Positions 52,301-61,330 of a stretch of 64,000 bases of DNA are shown in pieces. Every line of letters begins with the position of its first letter. The stretch's first letter is position 1. This stretch comes from a virus. The notes below the pieces were generated by a model. It saw only the letters and a list, made by a program, of their open reading frames with translations. It was not told the origin of the DNA and did no database searches. The DNA lies in the IMG/VR virus record IMGVR_UViG_3300026488_000012, positions 115,976 to 179,975 of that record; one strand, written 5' to 3'. The position numbers were made by a program, and so were the translations under genes.

Positions 52301-53488
52301 ATGAGAGAAATTAAATTATGGGATAAAGGATACGTTAAAACAGTTGAGGATAAATTAGGCATTACTGATTATTCGGAGTTAGTTAAAGATAAAGAACAGA
52401 TAATCAGAACAGTTACCTCCATAGCTGCTATATCCAGAGGTAAAGATTTCAGTAAAAACCCAGAATTAAGATTTAAGCATTTATTAAAGGAAGCAGCTGG
52501 GGATATGGATGTAGAAAGTATTTATATAACAGAGAGAGCGATAGATAAATCGTATATGATAGAAAAAGACTATGAAGATTTGATGGAAGAGTTGAATGTT
52601 CCTGGTAGACCATTCGAGTTTATACCGGTTATCTTAAAAGCTAAGATAGAGATAGACGACAACATAGCTTACGTTAATTATTATACTACTAATGTAGACG
52701 TGTATAATAACAATACTGAGTCGTTATTTAGGCTACCTATCGAACATTCATATATATGGGACTATAGTCATAAGTCTATCATATCCGAAGACGGAATGAT
52801 TATAACGAACGCGTATAATGTTTTCACTAATGGAAGAGCTTTATTAAGAGATTTAATGTATGTTAAGTCTGTTATCAGGAATTATGATGCTGGAGTATAT
52901 CTAAGAATAAAGATAGAAGATATCTTATTCAGCCTAGCTGATATGAATGATGAATACAAGAACTTTTTTATCGTGGAAGTGAAGGCTCCATATTTCGCGT
53001 TTGCGCAAATCAGAACACACGGTAGATTAAGTCAGATATCTATCAGTATGAGATATGCTTCTGAAGATGACTATTGGTTACCCGGGGATATAACTGAAAG
53101 GTGGAAAGAGAATATCGGGTTAATAGAAGATTTTTTGGAAAACAAGTTTAATACACTAGAATTTAGTACATACTTGACAAAAATAAAAGAATCTAATTAC
53201 GATAGAAATCTAATATTAGAGTTTATGTTAAATAAATTTTCACCTATAGTAGGTAGTGAATTCTTGAAACTTTTGGGATATAAAAAAGAAATATATAACA
53301 GATGGAGTAACCACCTTAAATATAATACCTGGATTATAGGTGGTTGGTTAAACGACCCTAAAGCTTGGGGTCATTTGCTATTAGAAAGAAATGCTACTAG
53401 TATACTAAGTAGACCGGGAGTTCAAAAGGAAACAGCTGAAGTTGTAAAAGCTATAAAAGAATTAATTTACGAAAGGATTGAGAAATGA
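52301..53488 (+). CDS. ThyX-like flavin-dependent thymidylate synthase (395 aa)
   Basis: The motif AQIRTHGRLSQISISMRYA (about 233-251) aligns with the ThyX signature RHRxxSxNExSxRY: His, Arg, Ser and the end S-x-R-Y are kept, while the first Arg and the Asn-Glu pair are changed. The C-terminal part (RNATSILSRPGVQKETAEVVKAI) matches the helical ThyX end. The enzyme would make dTMP from dUMP with folate and FAD, for phage DNA synthesis. Length is larger than the usual 220-250, with an unassigned N-terminal half. AAAGGAG precedes the ATG; the stop overlaps the next gene (ATGA). Confidence 0.65.
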   Translation: MREIKLWDKGYVKTVEDKLGITDYSELVKDKEQIIRTVTSIAAISRGKDFSKNPELRFKHLLKEAAGDMDVESIYITERAIDKSYMIEKDYEDLMEELNVPGRPFEFIPVILKAKIEIDDNIAYVNYYTTNVDVYNNNTESLFRLPIEHSYIWDYSHKSIISEDGMIITNAYNVFTNGRALLRDLMYVKSVIRNYDAGVYLRIKIEDILFSLADMNDEYKNFFIVEVKAPYFAFAQIRTHGRLSQISISMRYASEDDYWLPGDITERWKENIGLIEDFLENKFNTLEFSTYLTKIKESNYDRNLILEFMLNKFSPIVGSEFLKLLGYKKEIYNRWSNHLKYNTWIIGGWLNDPKAWGHLLLERNATSILSRPGVQKETAEVVKAIKELIYERIEK

Positions 53489-53715
53489 TAGAGTTTATGT
53501 TTTATGTATTCATATTTTGGGTAGTAGCAGGTTTTATAACTATTCTACTATTTTATAGAGAAGAGAGAGTTAAGTACGATAGGAGGTTCAAAGACATGCT
53601 AGTCGACTATCTATTCGCATTAGCTACGTCTATGGGATTTATAATAGTATTAATTCTCGTTATTATATTTTTACCAGTTATTATTCTTACATATGTATAC
53701 GAGGAAAACATATAG
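53485..53715 (+). CDS. Small membrane protein (76 aa)
   Basis: The start overlaps the ThyX-like stop (ATGA), so translation is coupled. Two hydrophobic segments (about 2-21 and 45-70) enclose a charged loop. Not recognised. The stop codon is in the stem of the following terminator. Confidence 0.6.
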   Translation: MIEFMFYVFIFWVVAGFITILLFYREERVKYDRRFKDMLVDYLFALATSMGFIIVLILVIIFLPVIILTYVYEENI

Positions 53716-53735
53716 TAGCGTGTTTACGCTACTAT
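53712..53735 (+). terminator. Terminator of the ThyX unit
   Basis: ATAGTAGCGT pairs with ACGCTACTAT (loop GTTT), then CTCTTTTTTT. The TAG stop of the 53485 gene is in the stem. Confidence 0.85.
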
Positions 53736-53760
53736 AGTCTCTTTTTTTTATTTTTATATG

Positions 53761-53787
53761 TTTATATATTACTAAAATGTAATAAAA
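53761..53787 (+). promoter_or_regulatory. Best copy of the recurring promoter motif
   Basis: TTTATATATTACTAAAATGT followed by AATAAAAA is the consensus form. It contains the spaced inverted repeat TTAC-N6-GTAA. It precedes the two acetyltransferase-like genes. Confidence 0.7.
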
Positions 53788-53807
53788 AAAATAAAAAAGG
53801 AGTAGAT

Positions 53808-54230
53808 ATGATACATGTAAATGGATTTAGATTAGGAGTATGGAATACAGAGAATCCTGCAAGAAGATTTAAATTTGAATACTTCAAAAGTATTCTAGAA
53901 CCACATGGGTTCTGGGATACTGAAGAGGATGATTATGAACATATAAGTGAAATGATTAATACAGGTGATGTTGAGGTATGGTATAATGACCACGCGATTG
54001 CTGTTCTAGTTTACGATTTAAATTTAAAAATTTGGGAAATTTCGATTCTCGTATCCACCAAAAAGGGATACGGGAGAATTTTAATAAATCAGTTACTAAC
54101 CATAAAAGATAGGTTAGTAACAACGCCTATCAACGAAAAAGTTCGTAATTATTATAAAAAGATAGGCGGAAAAGATTTTGGTAGAAAGTCTATTATATTT
54201 AAAAGGAGTGAGAATGATAATAGAAATTAA
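53808..54230 (+). CDS. GNAT-type acetyltransferase-like protein, copy A (140 aa)
   Basis: The second half has the GNAT acetyl-CoA binding signature KKGYGRILINQLL (R/Q-x-x-G-x-G/A; about 85-97) and NEKVRNYYKKIGGKDFGR near 108-125, the usual C-terminal YxKxGF-like end. Substrate is unknown. The coding sequence has several perfect inverted repeats: 54092-54121 (10 bp) and 54124-54168 (8 bp arms). A second GNAT-like gene overlaps its end. Confidence 0.65.
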   Translation: MIHVNGFRLGVWNTENPARRFKFEYFKSILEPHGFWDTEEDDYEHISEMINTGDVEVWYNDHAIAVLVYDLNLKIWEISILVSTKKGYGRILINQLLTIKDRLVTTPINEKVRNYYKKIGGKDFGRKSIIFKRSENDNRN

Positions 54231-54627
54231 TAAATTCAATTACGAGGAGTATAAATGCTTACTCCTCAGTTATATAAACAGAAAAAGCAATTCTAAATTC
54301 GATACTATTTTTTTATTAGAAAATAAAGATTTGGTATTGCAACCTGATCTAGAAAGAATAAAAGAAGATGACTATTTTTATTTTTTAGTCATCGGTAAAA
54401 ACGGAGTCGAAGGAGGCGCTGAGGTTTTTATGGAAAATAGCATACTCTATTTAGAATATCTCAATTCTTTCAAAAGAGGAATAGGTAAGAAGTTAATTAA
54501 ATACCTACAGAGTAATTTTAAACACATAAAAGTAACTATTAAAGACAGAAATCTATACGGTTATTATAGAAAATATGGTTTTAGAAAAGTTAGAGGAATT
54601 AACGAAATGTTTTGGAAAAAGATATAG
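54214..54627 (+). CDS. GNAT-type acetyltransferase-like protein, copy B (137 aa)
   Basis: ATG 54214 follows AAAAGGAG; an open frame exists to 54178 but without ribosome site. KRGIGKKLIKYLQSNF (about 96-111) is the acetyl-CoA loop, NLYGYYRKYGFRKVRG (118-133) the typical GNAT end. It overlaps the 53808 gene by 17 bases in another frame. Tandem GNAT genes may modify host proteins or inactivate a toxin; the target is not visible. Perfect inverted repeats occur here too. Confidence 0.65.
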   Translation: MIIEINKFNYEEYKCLLLSYINRKSNSKFDTIFLLENKDLVLQPDLERIKEDDYFYFLVIGKNGVEGGAEVFMENSILYLEYLNSFKRGIGKKLIKYLQSNFKHIKVTIKDRNLYGYYRKYGFRKVRGINEMFWKKI

Positions 54628-54674
54628 AAAAACTGATATCTTGCTATTAAAATTAAAATTATTAAGGAGTGATG

Positions 54675-56984
54675 ATGTGTAAGGTAGTTATAAAACGTGA
54701 TGGTAGAGAAGAACCGTTTAATCCTGGTAAAATTAAAAGACAGATAGAATTTGCTACTAAAAATACAACTATAAATCCTATAGAATTTGAAGCTAAGTTT
54801 CATGCTTATCTACCAGAGAAAGTTAAAACATCCGAGATACAGGAAATACTTCTACAGACAGCTATAAAGGAGATTTCTGTAGATAATCCTGACTGGGAAA
54901 TCGTAGCTGGTAGATTAGCTATGTGGGATATTTACAGTAGGGTATATAAAAATACAGGCATAAAGTTTTCTAACTGGTTAACTCTAATAGAGTATTTAAC
55001 AGATAAAGGATATTACACAGAAGACGTTATCAGAAAACTTAGAGAACTTAACATTAAAGACGAGGACATATATTACGGTACTTGGAAAAATATAGATATT
55101 AACAAACATCCGGACTTTAATAAATTAATAAGACAATCGCTTATAGAGTTAGATAGATATCTAGTTAAGAATATAAACGGACCCATCGAATACCTTTTCA
55201 TATCCCATATTGCTAATGCTGTATTATTAGCGGATAATAGAGACGACTTCTTTACTAAGTATAAATACTTATCTGAAGAATTTATATCGTTAGCAACACC
55301 TTTTAAAAAGAACTTAAGAAGAGGCGGTAATACAGGAAGTTGTTTTATAGGAGTTATGGATGATAATCTACCATCAATACTAAAATCAATTTCGGATATG
55401 AGTATTATATCTCAAGAAGGAGGTGGTGTAGGTTGGGATATATCTAAACTAAGACCTTCTAATTCGTATTCTGGAAACGTACCTAAGTCTAATCCTATAA
55501 CTCACTGGACTAAAATTATAAATGACATAGCTGTGGCTGTTAATCAAAGAGGTACAAGAGCAGCGGCTATAACAGTGGGTATGAGATGGTGGCATTTAGA
55601 TGTTCAAGATTTTATAGAAGCAAGAGTTGAAACTAAGAGTGATATCAGAAGTAAAACATTTGAGATATTCCCACAACCTATCGTTGATAACTACTTTATG
55701 AAGAAAGTTAAAAACAAAGAATACGTATACCAGTTTAATCATTATTACTTTAAGAAACTAACAGGTATAGATATTACAGAGTTATTCGGAGAAGAATATT
55801 ATAGAGCTTTAGAATTAGCAGAAAGATTATGTAAGGAAGGGAAACTAACACATTACAGAAAAATAAAAGCTAATAACTTATGGAGTAAATTCCTATGGCA
55901 CTGGATAGAGATAGGTTCTATGTATATAGCTAACTTTGATAATCTTAACAAGTCTAACTATCTAAAGAATGAGACTAATAAAGAAAGAAGATTATTCACA
56001 CCTATGAGTAACTTATGTAACGAATCATTCTCAGTATGTAAGGTAGCTACTACCTGGAAGACTGAATGTAAGAATGAAAAACTTAAAACAACTGAGACTG
56101 ACGGTATGTATCATAGCTGTAATCTTATCTCCATAAATCTTGTTAAATGCGTGGATTTAACAGACGATGAATACTACGACGTTGTCTACCATGCAGTGGA
56201 TATGTTAGACAAATCTATAGACTTGACTAGCTATCCAGTAAAAGAAGCTGAATACGGTAGTAGAAGATTAAGAAATATAGGTATAGGATTTTTAGGGTTG
56301 GCAGACGTTATGGCTTATAAAGGATTAATGTATGATACTGAAGAAGGTAGAAGATTTGGAGCTGCAGAAGCAGAGAGGTTAACATATTACGCTTATAAAG
56401 CTTCTGTAGAGTTAGCTAAAAAGAGAGGAAGTTATCCTTGGTTTAATCCAGATAACTATGATACTCTATTAGGAGAAGACCCTAAAGAGCTTAATAGGTT
56501 ATCTAAAGAATATACTGGCAACAATTTCGACTGGGTAGGTTTACAACAGGATATTAAAAAATACGGTATAAGAAACTTCTTACTAACAGCTATAGCCCCT
56601 AATACATCTACTTCATTAGTTATGGGTGTAATGCCTAGTTACTTACCTGTATTTAATAAGTTCTATTATGAAACTCTATCAGGTTTGAACATACCTATCT
56701 TACCTAGATTTATTAAGGAGAAATACTGGTATTATAAAACAAGAACACAGTATAAAGTAACAGACTTGATTAAATTCACAAGAGCATTACAAAAATTCAT
56801 AGACACGGGTATATCTATGGAGTTAAATATGAATCCTAATCTTAACACCATAGATGAAATAAGTAATGAAATAATCGATGGATTTTTAAGTGGTGATTTA
56901 AAAGCTGTTTATTATTCAACCACTCTTGATAGAGAGAGTAAAAAAGATAATAAAAAACAAGAATGTATAGATTGCGCTAATTAA
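54675..56984 (+). CDS. nrdA: Ribonucleotide reductase large subunit (class I NrdA)
   Basis: ATG 54675 is preferred from three in-frame starts (GTG 54669, ATG 54672, ATG 54675), AAGGAG ending at 54669. The N-terminus (VVIKRDGREEPFNPGKIKRQIEFA) is an ATP-cone for allosteric control. GNTGSCFIG, EGGGVGWDIS, SNLCNES (N-x-C-x-E of the active site) and PNTSTSLVMG follow in family order, and the C-terminus ends CIDCAN, the CxxC pair that re-reduces the active site. It reduces ribonucleotides to deoxyribonucleotides with the NrdB radical protein encoded next. Length (769) is typical. Confidence 0.9.
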   Translation: MCKVVIKRDGREEPFNPGKIKRQIEFATKNTTINPIEFEAKFHAYLPEKVKTSEIQEILLQTAIKEISVDNPDWEIVAGRLAMWDIYSRVYKNTGIKFSNWLTLIEYLTDKGYYTEDVIRKLRELNIKDEDIYYGTWKNIDINKHPDFNKLIRQSLIELDRYLVKNINGPIEYLFISHIANAVLLADNRDDFFTKYKYLSEEFISLATPFKKNLRRGGNTGSCFIGVMDDNLPSILKSISDMSIISQEGGGVGWDISKLRPSNSYSGNVPKSNPITHWTKIINDIAVAVNQRGTRAAAITVGMRWWHLDVQDFIEARVETKSDIRSKTFEIFPQPIVDNYFMKKVKNKEYVYQFNHYYFKKLTGIDITELFGEEYYRALELAERLCKEGKLTHYRKIKANNLWSKFLWHWIEIGSMYIANFDNLNKSNYLKNETNKERRLFTPMSNLCNESFSVCKVATTWKTECKNEKLKTTETDGMYHSCNLISINLVKCVDLTDDEYYDVVYHAVDMLDKSIDLTSYPVKEAEYGSRRLRNIGIGFLGLADVMAYKGLMYDTEEGRRFGAAEAERLTYYAYKASVELAKKRGSYPWFNPDNYDTLLGEDPKELNRLSKEYTGNNFDWVGLQQDIKKYGIRNFLLTAIAPNTSTSLVMGVMPSYLPVFNKFYYETLSGLNIPILPRFIKEKYWYYKTRTQYKVTDLIKFTRALQKFIDTGISMELNMNPNLNTIDEISNEIIDGFLSGDLKAVYYSTTLDRESKKDNKKQECIDCAN

Positions 56985-56994
56985 AGGATGAGAT

Positions 56995-58146
56995 ATGAAG
57001 ATATTAGATTTAGTAAAAAGAAGAAAAGAAGAAAGAATGATGAAAGTCATTAATGACTTAGATATGAGTCTTAAGAAAAAACTCTTTAATCCAAATGCGT
57101 CCGAGGACATAAAACTCATAGGAGGAGATATTACGAATCTCTTCGTAGCTTCTAGAATTAAATATCCTATTTTTATAGAGTTGTATTATAAAGCCTATAG
57201 TCATAACTGGCTACCTGACGTAGTGTCATCAATGACAGAAGATAAACAACAGTACAAGAATATACTAACAAAAGAAGAAAAATTCGCATATGACGGTATT
57301 TTATCATATTTAGTATTCTTAGATAGTATACAGACTAACAACCTACCTAATATAGCAAATTTTATAACTGCTCCTGAGGTAGTGTTATGGTTAGTTAGAC
57401 AAGCTTGGGAAGAAGCTAATCACTCATTATCTTACATATATATCTTAGAGAATATGTTATCTATAGATGAAATAGAACACATAGTTTATTTATGGAAGGA
57501 CGATCCTATTGCTTTAGAGAGAAATAAATACATAGCAGAACTATACGAAACATTTAAGGATAGTAACGATAAGAAAGCTTTCTTAGTATTACTTATTGCT
57601 AACTATATGTTAGAAGGATTATACTTCTATAATGGTTTTATGTTTTTCCATAACCTAGCGTTTAGAGGACTGATGGTTGCTACCAATATACAGATTAAAT
57701 TTATTAAACGTGATGAGTCTTTACATTGTGAAGCTTTTAAACATATTATAAATATCTTTAAAGAAGAGAATCCCGATGACTGGGACGAAGAACTTGTTTA
57801 TGACTTATTTAAAGAAGCAGTAAGACAAGAAATCAGATTCGCTAACCACTTCATAGGTAATAATATTTTAGGTATGAGTGGACAGACTATAGAGGATTAT
57901 ACTTATTATTTAGCAAATATGAGACTTAAAGATATAGGATTAGCGTCTATCTTCCCAGAAAGAGAAAATCCTTACAAACATTTAGATAAAATAGCAGCTA
58001 TAGAAGATGAGACAGAAAATAAAGTAAATATGTTTGAATCTACATCTACTACTTATAAATCTCCTGAGGTATTTGATGGATGGGAAAAAATTAAAGAAGA
58101 TACTGCTGAGGTAGAGTATGTATGTAAACCTATGGAGTTTGATTAA
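56995..58146 (+). CDS. nrdB: Ribonucleotide reductase small subunit (NrdB)
   Basis: AAAGGA precedes ATG 56995, 10 bases after nrdA. Metal ligands are all present with E. coli spacing: D110 (FLDSIQ), E140 and H143 (EEANHS), E207 (YMLEGL), E241 and H244 (DESLH). The radical tyrosine is Y147 (HSLSY). So the protein should form a di-iron tyrosyl radical cofactor and supply it to NrdA. The C-terminal end (ending in CKPMEFD) would dock to NrdA. Length (383) fits. Confidence 0.9.
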   Translation: MKILDLVKRRKEERMMKVINDLDMSLKKKLFNPNASEDIKLIGGDITNLFVASRIKYPIFIELYYKAYSHNWLPDVVSSMTEDKQQYKNILTKEEKFAYDGILSYLVFLDSIQTNNLPNIANFITAPEVVLWLVRQAWEEANHSLSYIYILENMLSIDEIEHIVYLWKDDPIALERNKYIAELYETFKDSNDKKAFLVLLIANYMLEGLYFYNGFMFFHNLAFRGLMVATNIQIKFIKRDESLHCEAFKHIINIFKEENPDDWDEELVYDLFKEAVRQEIRFANHFIGNNILGMSGQTIEDYTYYLANMRLKDIGLASIFPERENPYKHLDKIAAIEDETENKVNMFESTSTTYKSPEVFDGWEKIKEDTAEVEYVCKPMEFD

Positions 58147-58157
58147 TAGGAGGATAT

Positions 58158-58343
58158 ATGAAGAAGTATATTAGATTACATTGTTATAAATATGGCATCG
58201 TTGTTAAGAGTATTAAATTATACGATAGTGCTAGGGTAAAATATTTTTATCCTATTCTTAAAGATAGATATGATTTAATATCCGTTATAGATGAGAATAA
58301 CGATAGATGGAAAATAGAAAATTATATATCGTGGGAAAAATAG
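58158..58343 (+). CDS. Small unknown protein (61 aa)
   Basis: AGGAGG precedes ATG 58158, 11 bases after nrdB. The protein is basic and rich in Tyr and Lys, with no motif. It is the last gene of the nrd transcript; the stop is in the loop of the next terminator. Confidence 0.55.
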   Translation: MKKYIRLHCYKYGIVVKSIKLYDSARVKYFYPILKDRYDLISVIDENNDRWKIENYISWEK

Positions 58344-58353
58344 TCCCACGATA
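58327..58353 (+). terminator. Terminator of the nrd unit
   Basis: TATCGTGGGA pairs with TCCCACGATA (loop AAAATAG, holding the stop); T-rich sequence follows. Confidence 0.8.
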
Positions 58354-58371
58354 CGATTCTTATTTTTTATG

Positions 58372-58396
58372 TTTATATATTACTAAGTTGTAAAAA
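58372..58396 (+). promoter_or_regulatory. Promoter-like motif of the methyltransferase gene
   Basis: TTTATATATTACTAAGTTGT matches the consensus motif closely and is followed by an A-rich leader. Confidence 0.65.
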
Positions 58397-58419
58397 AAAA
58401 ATAAGAAAAGGAGATGATG

Positions 58420-59055
58420 ATGAAATTTTTAGAGGACTTAGTATTAAATATTGTAGAAGGGAATTTGTTCCCTTCTAAAGAGGAGTTATTATATTCTAAG
58501 AAAAAACAAATGAGTGAAGAAGAGGTTATGGAGCTAATAGTTGGCGGTATTGTAAATAGAGATTTTATAACGGATTTCAGCTGGATGATGCCTACTGAAG
58601 ATAATATACAAAAACTGTATAAACTATTAAAAGGTAAGAAGGTACTGGAGATAAACGCTGGTACCGGATTAATCGCTAATAGATTAAATAAGTTAGGGAT
58701 TGATATAACTGCTACTGATAAAAGTTCTGAAAAATTCAACGAGGTAGCCGAGACCTTTAGGATACACACAGAAGGAAATATTCCTGTGATAGAAAAAGAT
58801 GCGTTATCAGCTATGAGTGAATTCGATTACGATGTTATATTAAGTATATGGCCTCCTTATAAGGACGACTATATGCATAAAGTTTTAGAGAAATTACCAA
58901 GAGGTAAGGAGCTTGTTGTGGTCGGTGAAGGAATGGGAGGCTGTGTGTCTAACGACGCATTCTGGACAATGTTAGAGTCTATGGAATATGATTTCATTCC
59001 TATAGACACTTGGCCTGGTATCCATGACGCAATATGGAGAGTTACTAAGGAGTAA
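58420..59055 (+). CDS. SAM-dependent methyltransferase (211 aa)
   Basis: Among ATG 58414, 58417 and 58420 the last has the best spacing to AAAGGAG. VLEINAGTGLIANRLN (about 76-91) is motif I for S-adenosylmethionine, ITATDKS is the acidic loop, and SIWPPY (around 146) stands where amino-methyltransferases have (D/N)PPY. The substrate cannot be read (DNA, protein or small molecule); short length without target-recognition domain makes a small-molecule or protein target possible. Perfect inverted repeat near the 5' end of the gene (AGAAGGGA with TCCCTTCT). Confidence 0.7.
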   Translation: MKFLEDLVLNIVEGNLFPSKEELLYSKKKQMSEEEVMELIVGGIVNRDFITDFSWMMPTEDNIQKLYKLLKGKKVLEINAGTGLIANRLNKLGIDITATDKSSEKFNEVAETFRIHTEGNIPVIEKDALSAMSEFDYDVILSIWPPYKDDYMHKVLEKLPRGKELVVVGEGMGGCVSNDAFWTMLESMEYDFIPIDTWPGIHDAIWRVTKE

Positions 59056-59070
59056 TTACTCCTTAGTAAC
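59041..59070. terminator. Terminator between convergent genes
   Basis: A perfect 30-base palindrome (GTTACTAAGGAGTAA and its complement) holds the stop codons of both genes and is followed by TTTTTT on the plus side. Confidence 0.85.
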
Positions 59071-59847
59071 TTTTTTCAAATTAGGCTTATACTCTAATAA
59101 TTTTATTTCTTTTTCGTAAAATACCGAAATATCCTCATAATCAAAATCACTTTCTAATTCGCTACTATAGATAGATTCAACTATATCTATAAGTTCGTAT
59201 TGGTCCTCTAATTTATCAGTTAGGACTTTTCTACCCCTATACCAAGTATTATCAGTACTAGTTATTTTATCAAATGGTAAGAGTATTAATGAATCAGGAT
59301 AGTATATCCTTCTAAATCTTCTATCCACATACGTATTTAATTTAATAACTTCATCGACGTCTGTCGTCTTTTTACTGAATACCAAGAATCCTTTGTCTAT
59401 CTTGTTTAGATTATCTATATAGACTGTTTTATAGTTAAACCTTATAATATCGTAATATTTTGTTCCGTTAAGTTTATAAGCAATTATAGCTGATCTGTCA
59501 TAAGCTAAATACTCTATAAGATCTTTCATAGTTTCGATTTTTACCTGTAATAAACCATATTTACTATAATCCGGTATAATCTCTACAATACCCTCAAGTC
59601 TTAATAGATGTAATTTTCTCATATCGAACATTACTAATACAAAGTTTGCGAATTCTGATAAGTTATATTTATTTATTATGCCATTGATATGTATAGTTCC
59701 TAAAATATCAGTACTTATTTGTAAGTCACTTACACCATATAAATACTCATCTGGTATTTTAGACTCCTTTAACACTCCTGCTAATTCTATTATGCCTATG
59801 CTTATATTAATTCTTATGGTTTGTTCACTTAGTATTCTACTATACAT
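59056..59847 (-). CDS. Unknown protein (263 aa)
   Basis: AAGGAG precedes the ATG on the minus strand. The 263-residue protein is beta-rich in its first 190 residues (regular hydrophobic alternation) and acidic-helical at the end. No family is recognised. It is a single-gene unit opposite to all its neighbours. Confidence 0.7.
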   Translation of the reverse strand: MYSRILSEQTIRINISIGIIELAGVLKESKIPDEYLYGVSDLQISTDILGTIHINGIINKYNLSEFANFVLVMFDMRKLHLLRLEGIVEIIPDYSKYGLLQVKIETMKDLIEYLAYDRSAIIAYKLNGTKYYDIIRFNYKTVYIDNLNKIDKGFLVFSKKTTDVDEVIKLNTYVDRRFRRIYYPDSLILLPFDKITSTDNTWYRGRKVLTDKLEDQYELIDIVESIYSSELESDFDYEDISVFYEKEIKLLEYKPNLKKVTKE

Positions 59848-59881
59848 ATTGTCTCCTTTTTTTATTTTTATTTCAATACAG

Positions 59882-59909
59882 TTGTATATAATTAATTTGT
59901 AACAACAAA
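59882..59909 (+). promoter_or_regulatory. Promoter-like motif of the 59932 gene
   Basis: TTGTATATAATTAATTTGTA is a relaxed match to the recurring motif with the same A-rich leader. Confidence 0.45.
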
Positions 59910-59931
59910 AATAAAAAAAAAAGGAGTAGAA

Positions 59932-60303
59932 ATGAAAAAAGATTTATTTAAAATTTATGGAGTTAAGACCGAGGTAGAAATAGATGGTGAAATTGTTAAA
60001 AGATTTGTTGGTAGCATAAGGTTGGATTTAAGAATTACTCTAAAGGAAGTGTTTCCAGTTGTGTATTTTAAATCCAGTCCTGATGGTTATAGTAAAAATT
60101 TGGGCTGTCATCTATTCGGACAACCAGATGTCTGGAAAGGTGTTGTAGGGGTAATTCCGTTAAGTAATAAGGATGTAACAGTCTATTATGAAAACTATAG
60201 ATCTCCTCTCAGTAAAGAGGAGGTACAAGAGGTATTGTCCCCTGTATTAGATGTGTTAAAGAAAGATGGGGTTATAAAAGATTATAAAATAATCGACAGC
60301 TAG
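59932..60303 (+). CDS. Unknown protein (123 aa)
   Basis: AAAAGGAG precedes ATG 59932. The protein is basic, beta-rich at the start and helical at the end (SKEEVQEVLSPVLDVLKK). Not recognised. It is a single-gene unit with own promoter motif and terminator, and holds short perfect inverted repeats such as CTCCTCT with AGAGGAG. Confidence 0.65.
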   Translation: MKKDLFKIYGVKTEVEIDGEIVKRFVGSIRLDLRITLKEVFPVVYFKSSPDGYSKNLGCHLFGQPDVWKGVVGVIPLSNKDVTVYYENYRSPLSKEEVQEVLSPVLDVLKKDGVIKDYKIIDS

Positions 60304-60317
60304 GACTTATCCTAGCT
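60298..60317 (+). terminator. Terminator with stop codon in stem
   Basis: AGCTAGGA pairs with TCCTAGCT (loop CTTA), followed by a long T run. Confidence 0.85.
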
Positions 60318-60374
60318 ATTTTTTTTTCTTTTTGATGACTTTAATGTTTTATAAGGATATCTAAGGAGTTTGAG

Positions 60375-61022
60375 ATGGCTGATCCAAATACAATACATCA
60401 AACAACATCTTCCATATTTGAATCAGGTTTAATAGAGATCGTTATAGCTATTATAGGATTTGGAGGATCTATATTTGCGTCTATGAGAATAGCTGAGAGT
60501 AAGATAAAAAACCTATATAAAGAAGTTGAGAATACCATACCTAATTATGTAAATAATTCAGTAAACCACTTAGGAGATATGCTTACAATAAAGATAGAAT
60601 CTATTATAAAAGATATAGAGAAGATAATAACAGATTCACAAGCTTCAGATTCTGCATTAGAAAGAAAAATAAATGAAGACGTTTCAGCTTTAAAAGAAGA
60701 AATAAGAGAAAAATACGAGATTTTCGAGAACTATAAAAAACTTCTATTTCAAAAATATGATAATCTACATGACTCCATACTAGAATTTAATAAAGTCGTA
60801 CACGACTTGAAAACCGAGATAACGGTATTTAAAGAAAAATACATATCCAAGACAGACGCTAATTCCGAGTATACGACTAAAGAGACTTTTAATATATATA
60901 AGAACCAAGTAGATGGTTCAATAAACAGATTAGAAAATACAATGGAAAAAGTATTAGACAAAATAGGTAACCTTGATGAATCTATAAGTGAAGTACTAAT
61001 ATCGCTAAGTAAAAGGAGTTAA
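60375..61022 (+). CDS. Membrane-anchored coiled-coil protein (215 aa)
   Basis: AAGGAG precedes ATG 60375. One hydrophobic segment (about 19-39) near the N-terminus is followed by long charged helices (45-215) with heptad spacing. It would be anchored in the inner membrane with a long coiled coil; function is unknown. The next gene (HNH) starts after 2 bases. Confidence 0.65.
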   Translation: MADPNTIHQTTSSIFESGLIEIVIAIIGFGGSIFASMRIAESKIKNLYKEVENTIPNYVNNSVNHLGDMLTIKIESIIKDIEKIITDSQASDSALERKINEDVSALKEEIREKYEIFENYKKLLFQKYDNLHDSILEFNKVVHDLKTEITVFKEKYISKTDANSEYTTKETFNIYKNQVDGSINRLENTMEKVLDKIGNLDESISEVLISLSKRS

Positions 61023-61024
61023 CA

Positions 61025-61330
61025 ATGTCTAGTTGGAGAAATAGTAAGGAATATAGAGAATGGCATAATAAAGTAATAGAAAGAGATGGTAAATGTGTAA
61101 TATGTGGTTCAAAAGAGAGACTACAAACACACCATCTTAACCACGCTTCGTATTTCAAAGATCAAAGATTCGATATCAATAACGGAGTAACGTTGTGTTA
61201 TCATTGCCATATGAACTTCCATAATAACTTTAAAAGAAGTTATAGACAGAAATGTACTAAATACGATTTCGAGAATTTTAAAGTATTAGCAGAATATTTT
61301 AAAGGAGTATTCAATGGGTCTAAAGATTAA
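61025..61330 (+). CDS. HNH endonuclease (101 aa)
   Basis: The protein has the HNH/zinc-finger core: CVIC (C24, C27), THHL (H36, H37), NNGVTLCYHCHMNFH (N53, C58, C61, final H66). Two Cys pairs bind zinc, and the His residues and Asn form the catalytic centre. Its small size and lack of DNA-recognition repeats fit free-standing HNH homing nucleases or packaging-type HNH proteins. AAAAGGAG precedes the ATG; it overlaps the next gene by 17 bases. Confidence 0.85.
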   Translation: MSSWRNSKEYREWHNKVIERDGKCVICGSKERLQTHHLNHASYFKDQRFDINNGVTLCYHCHMNFHNNFKRSYRQKCTKYDFENFKVLAEYFKGVFNGSKD

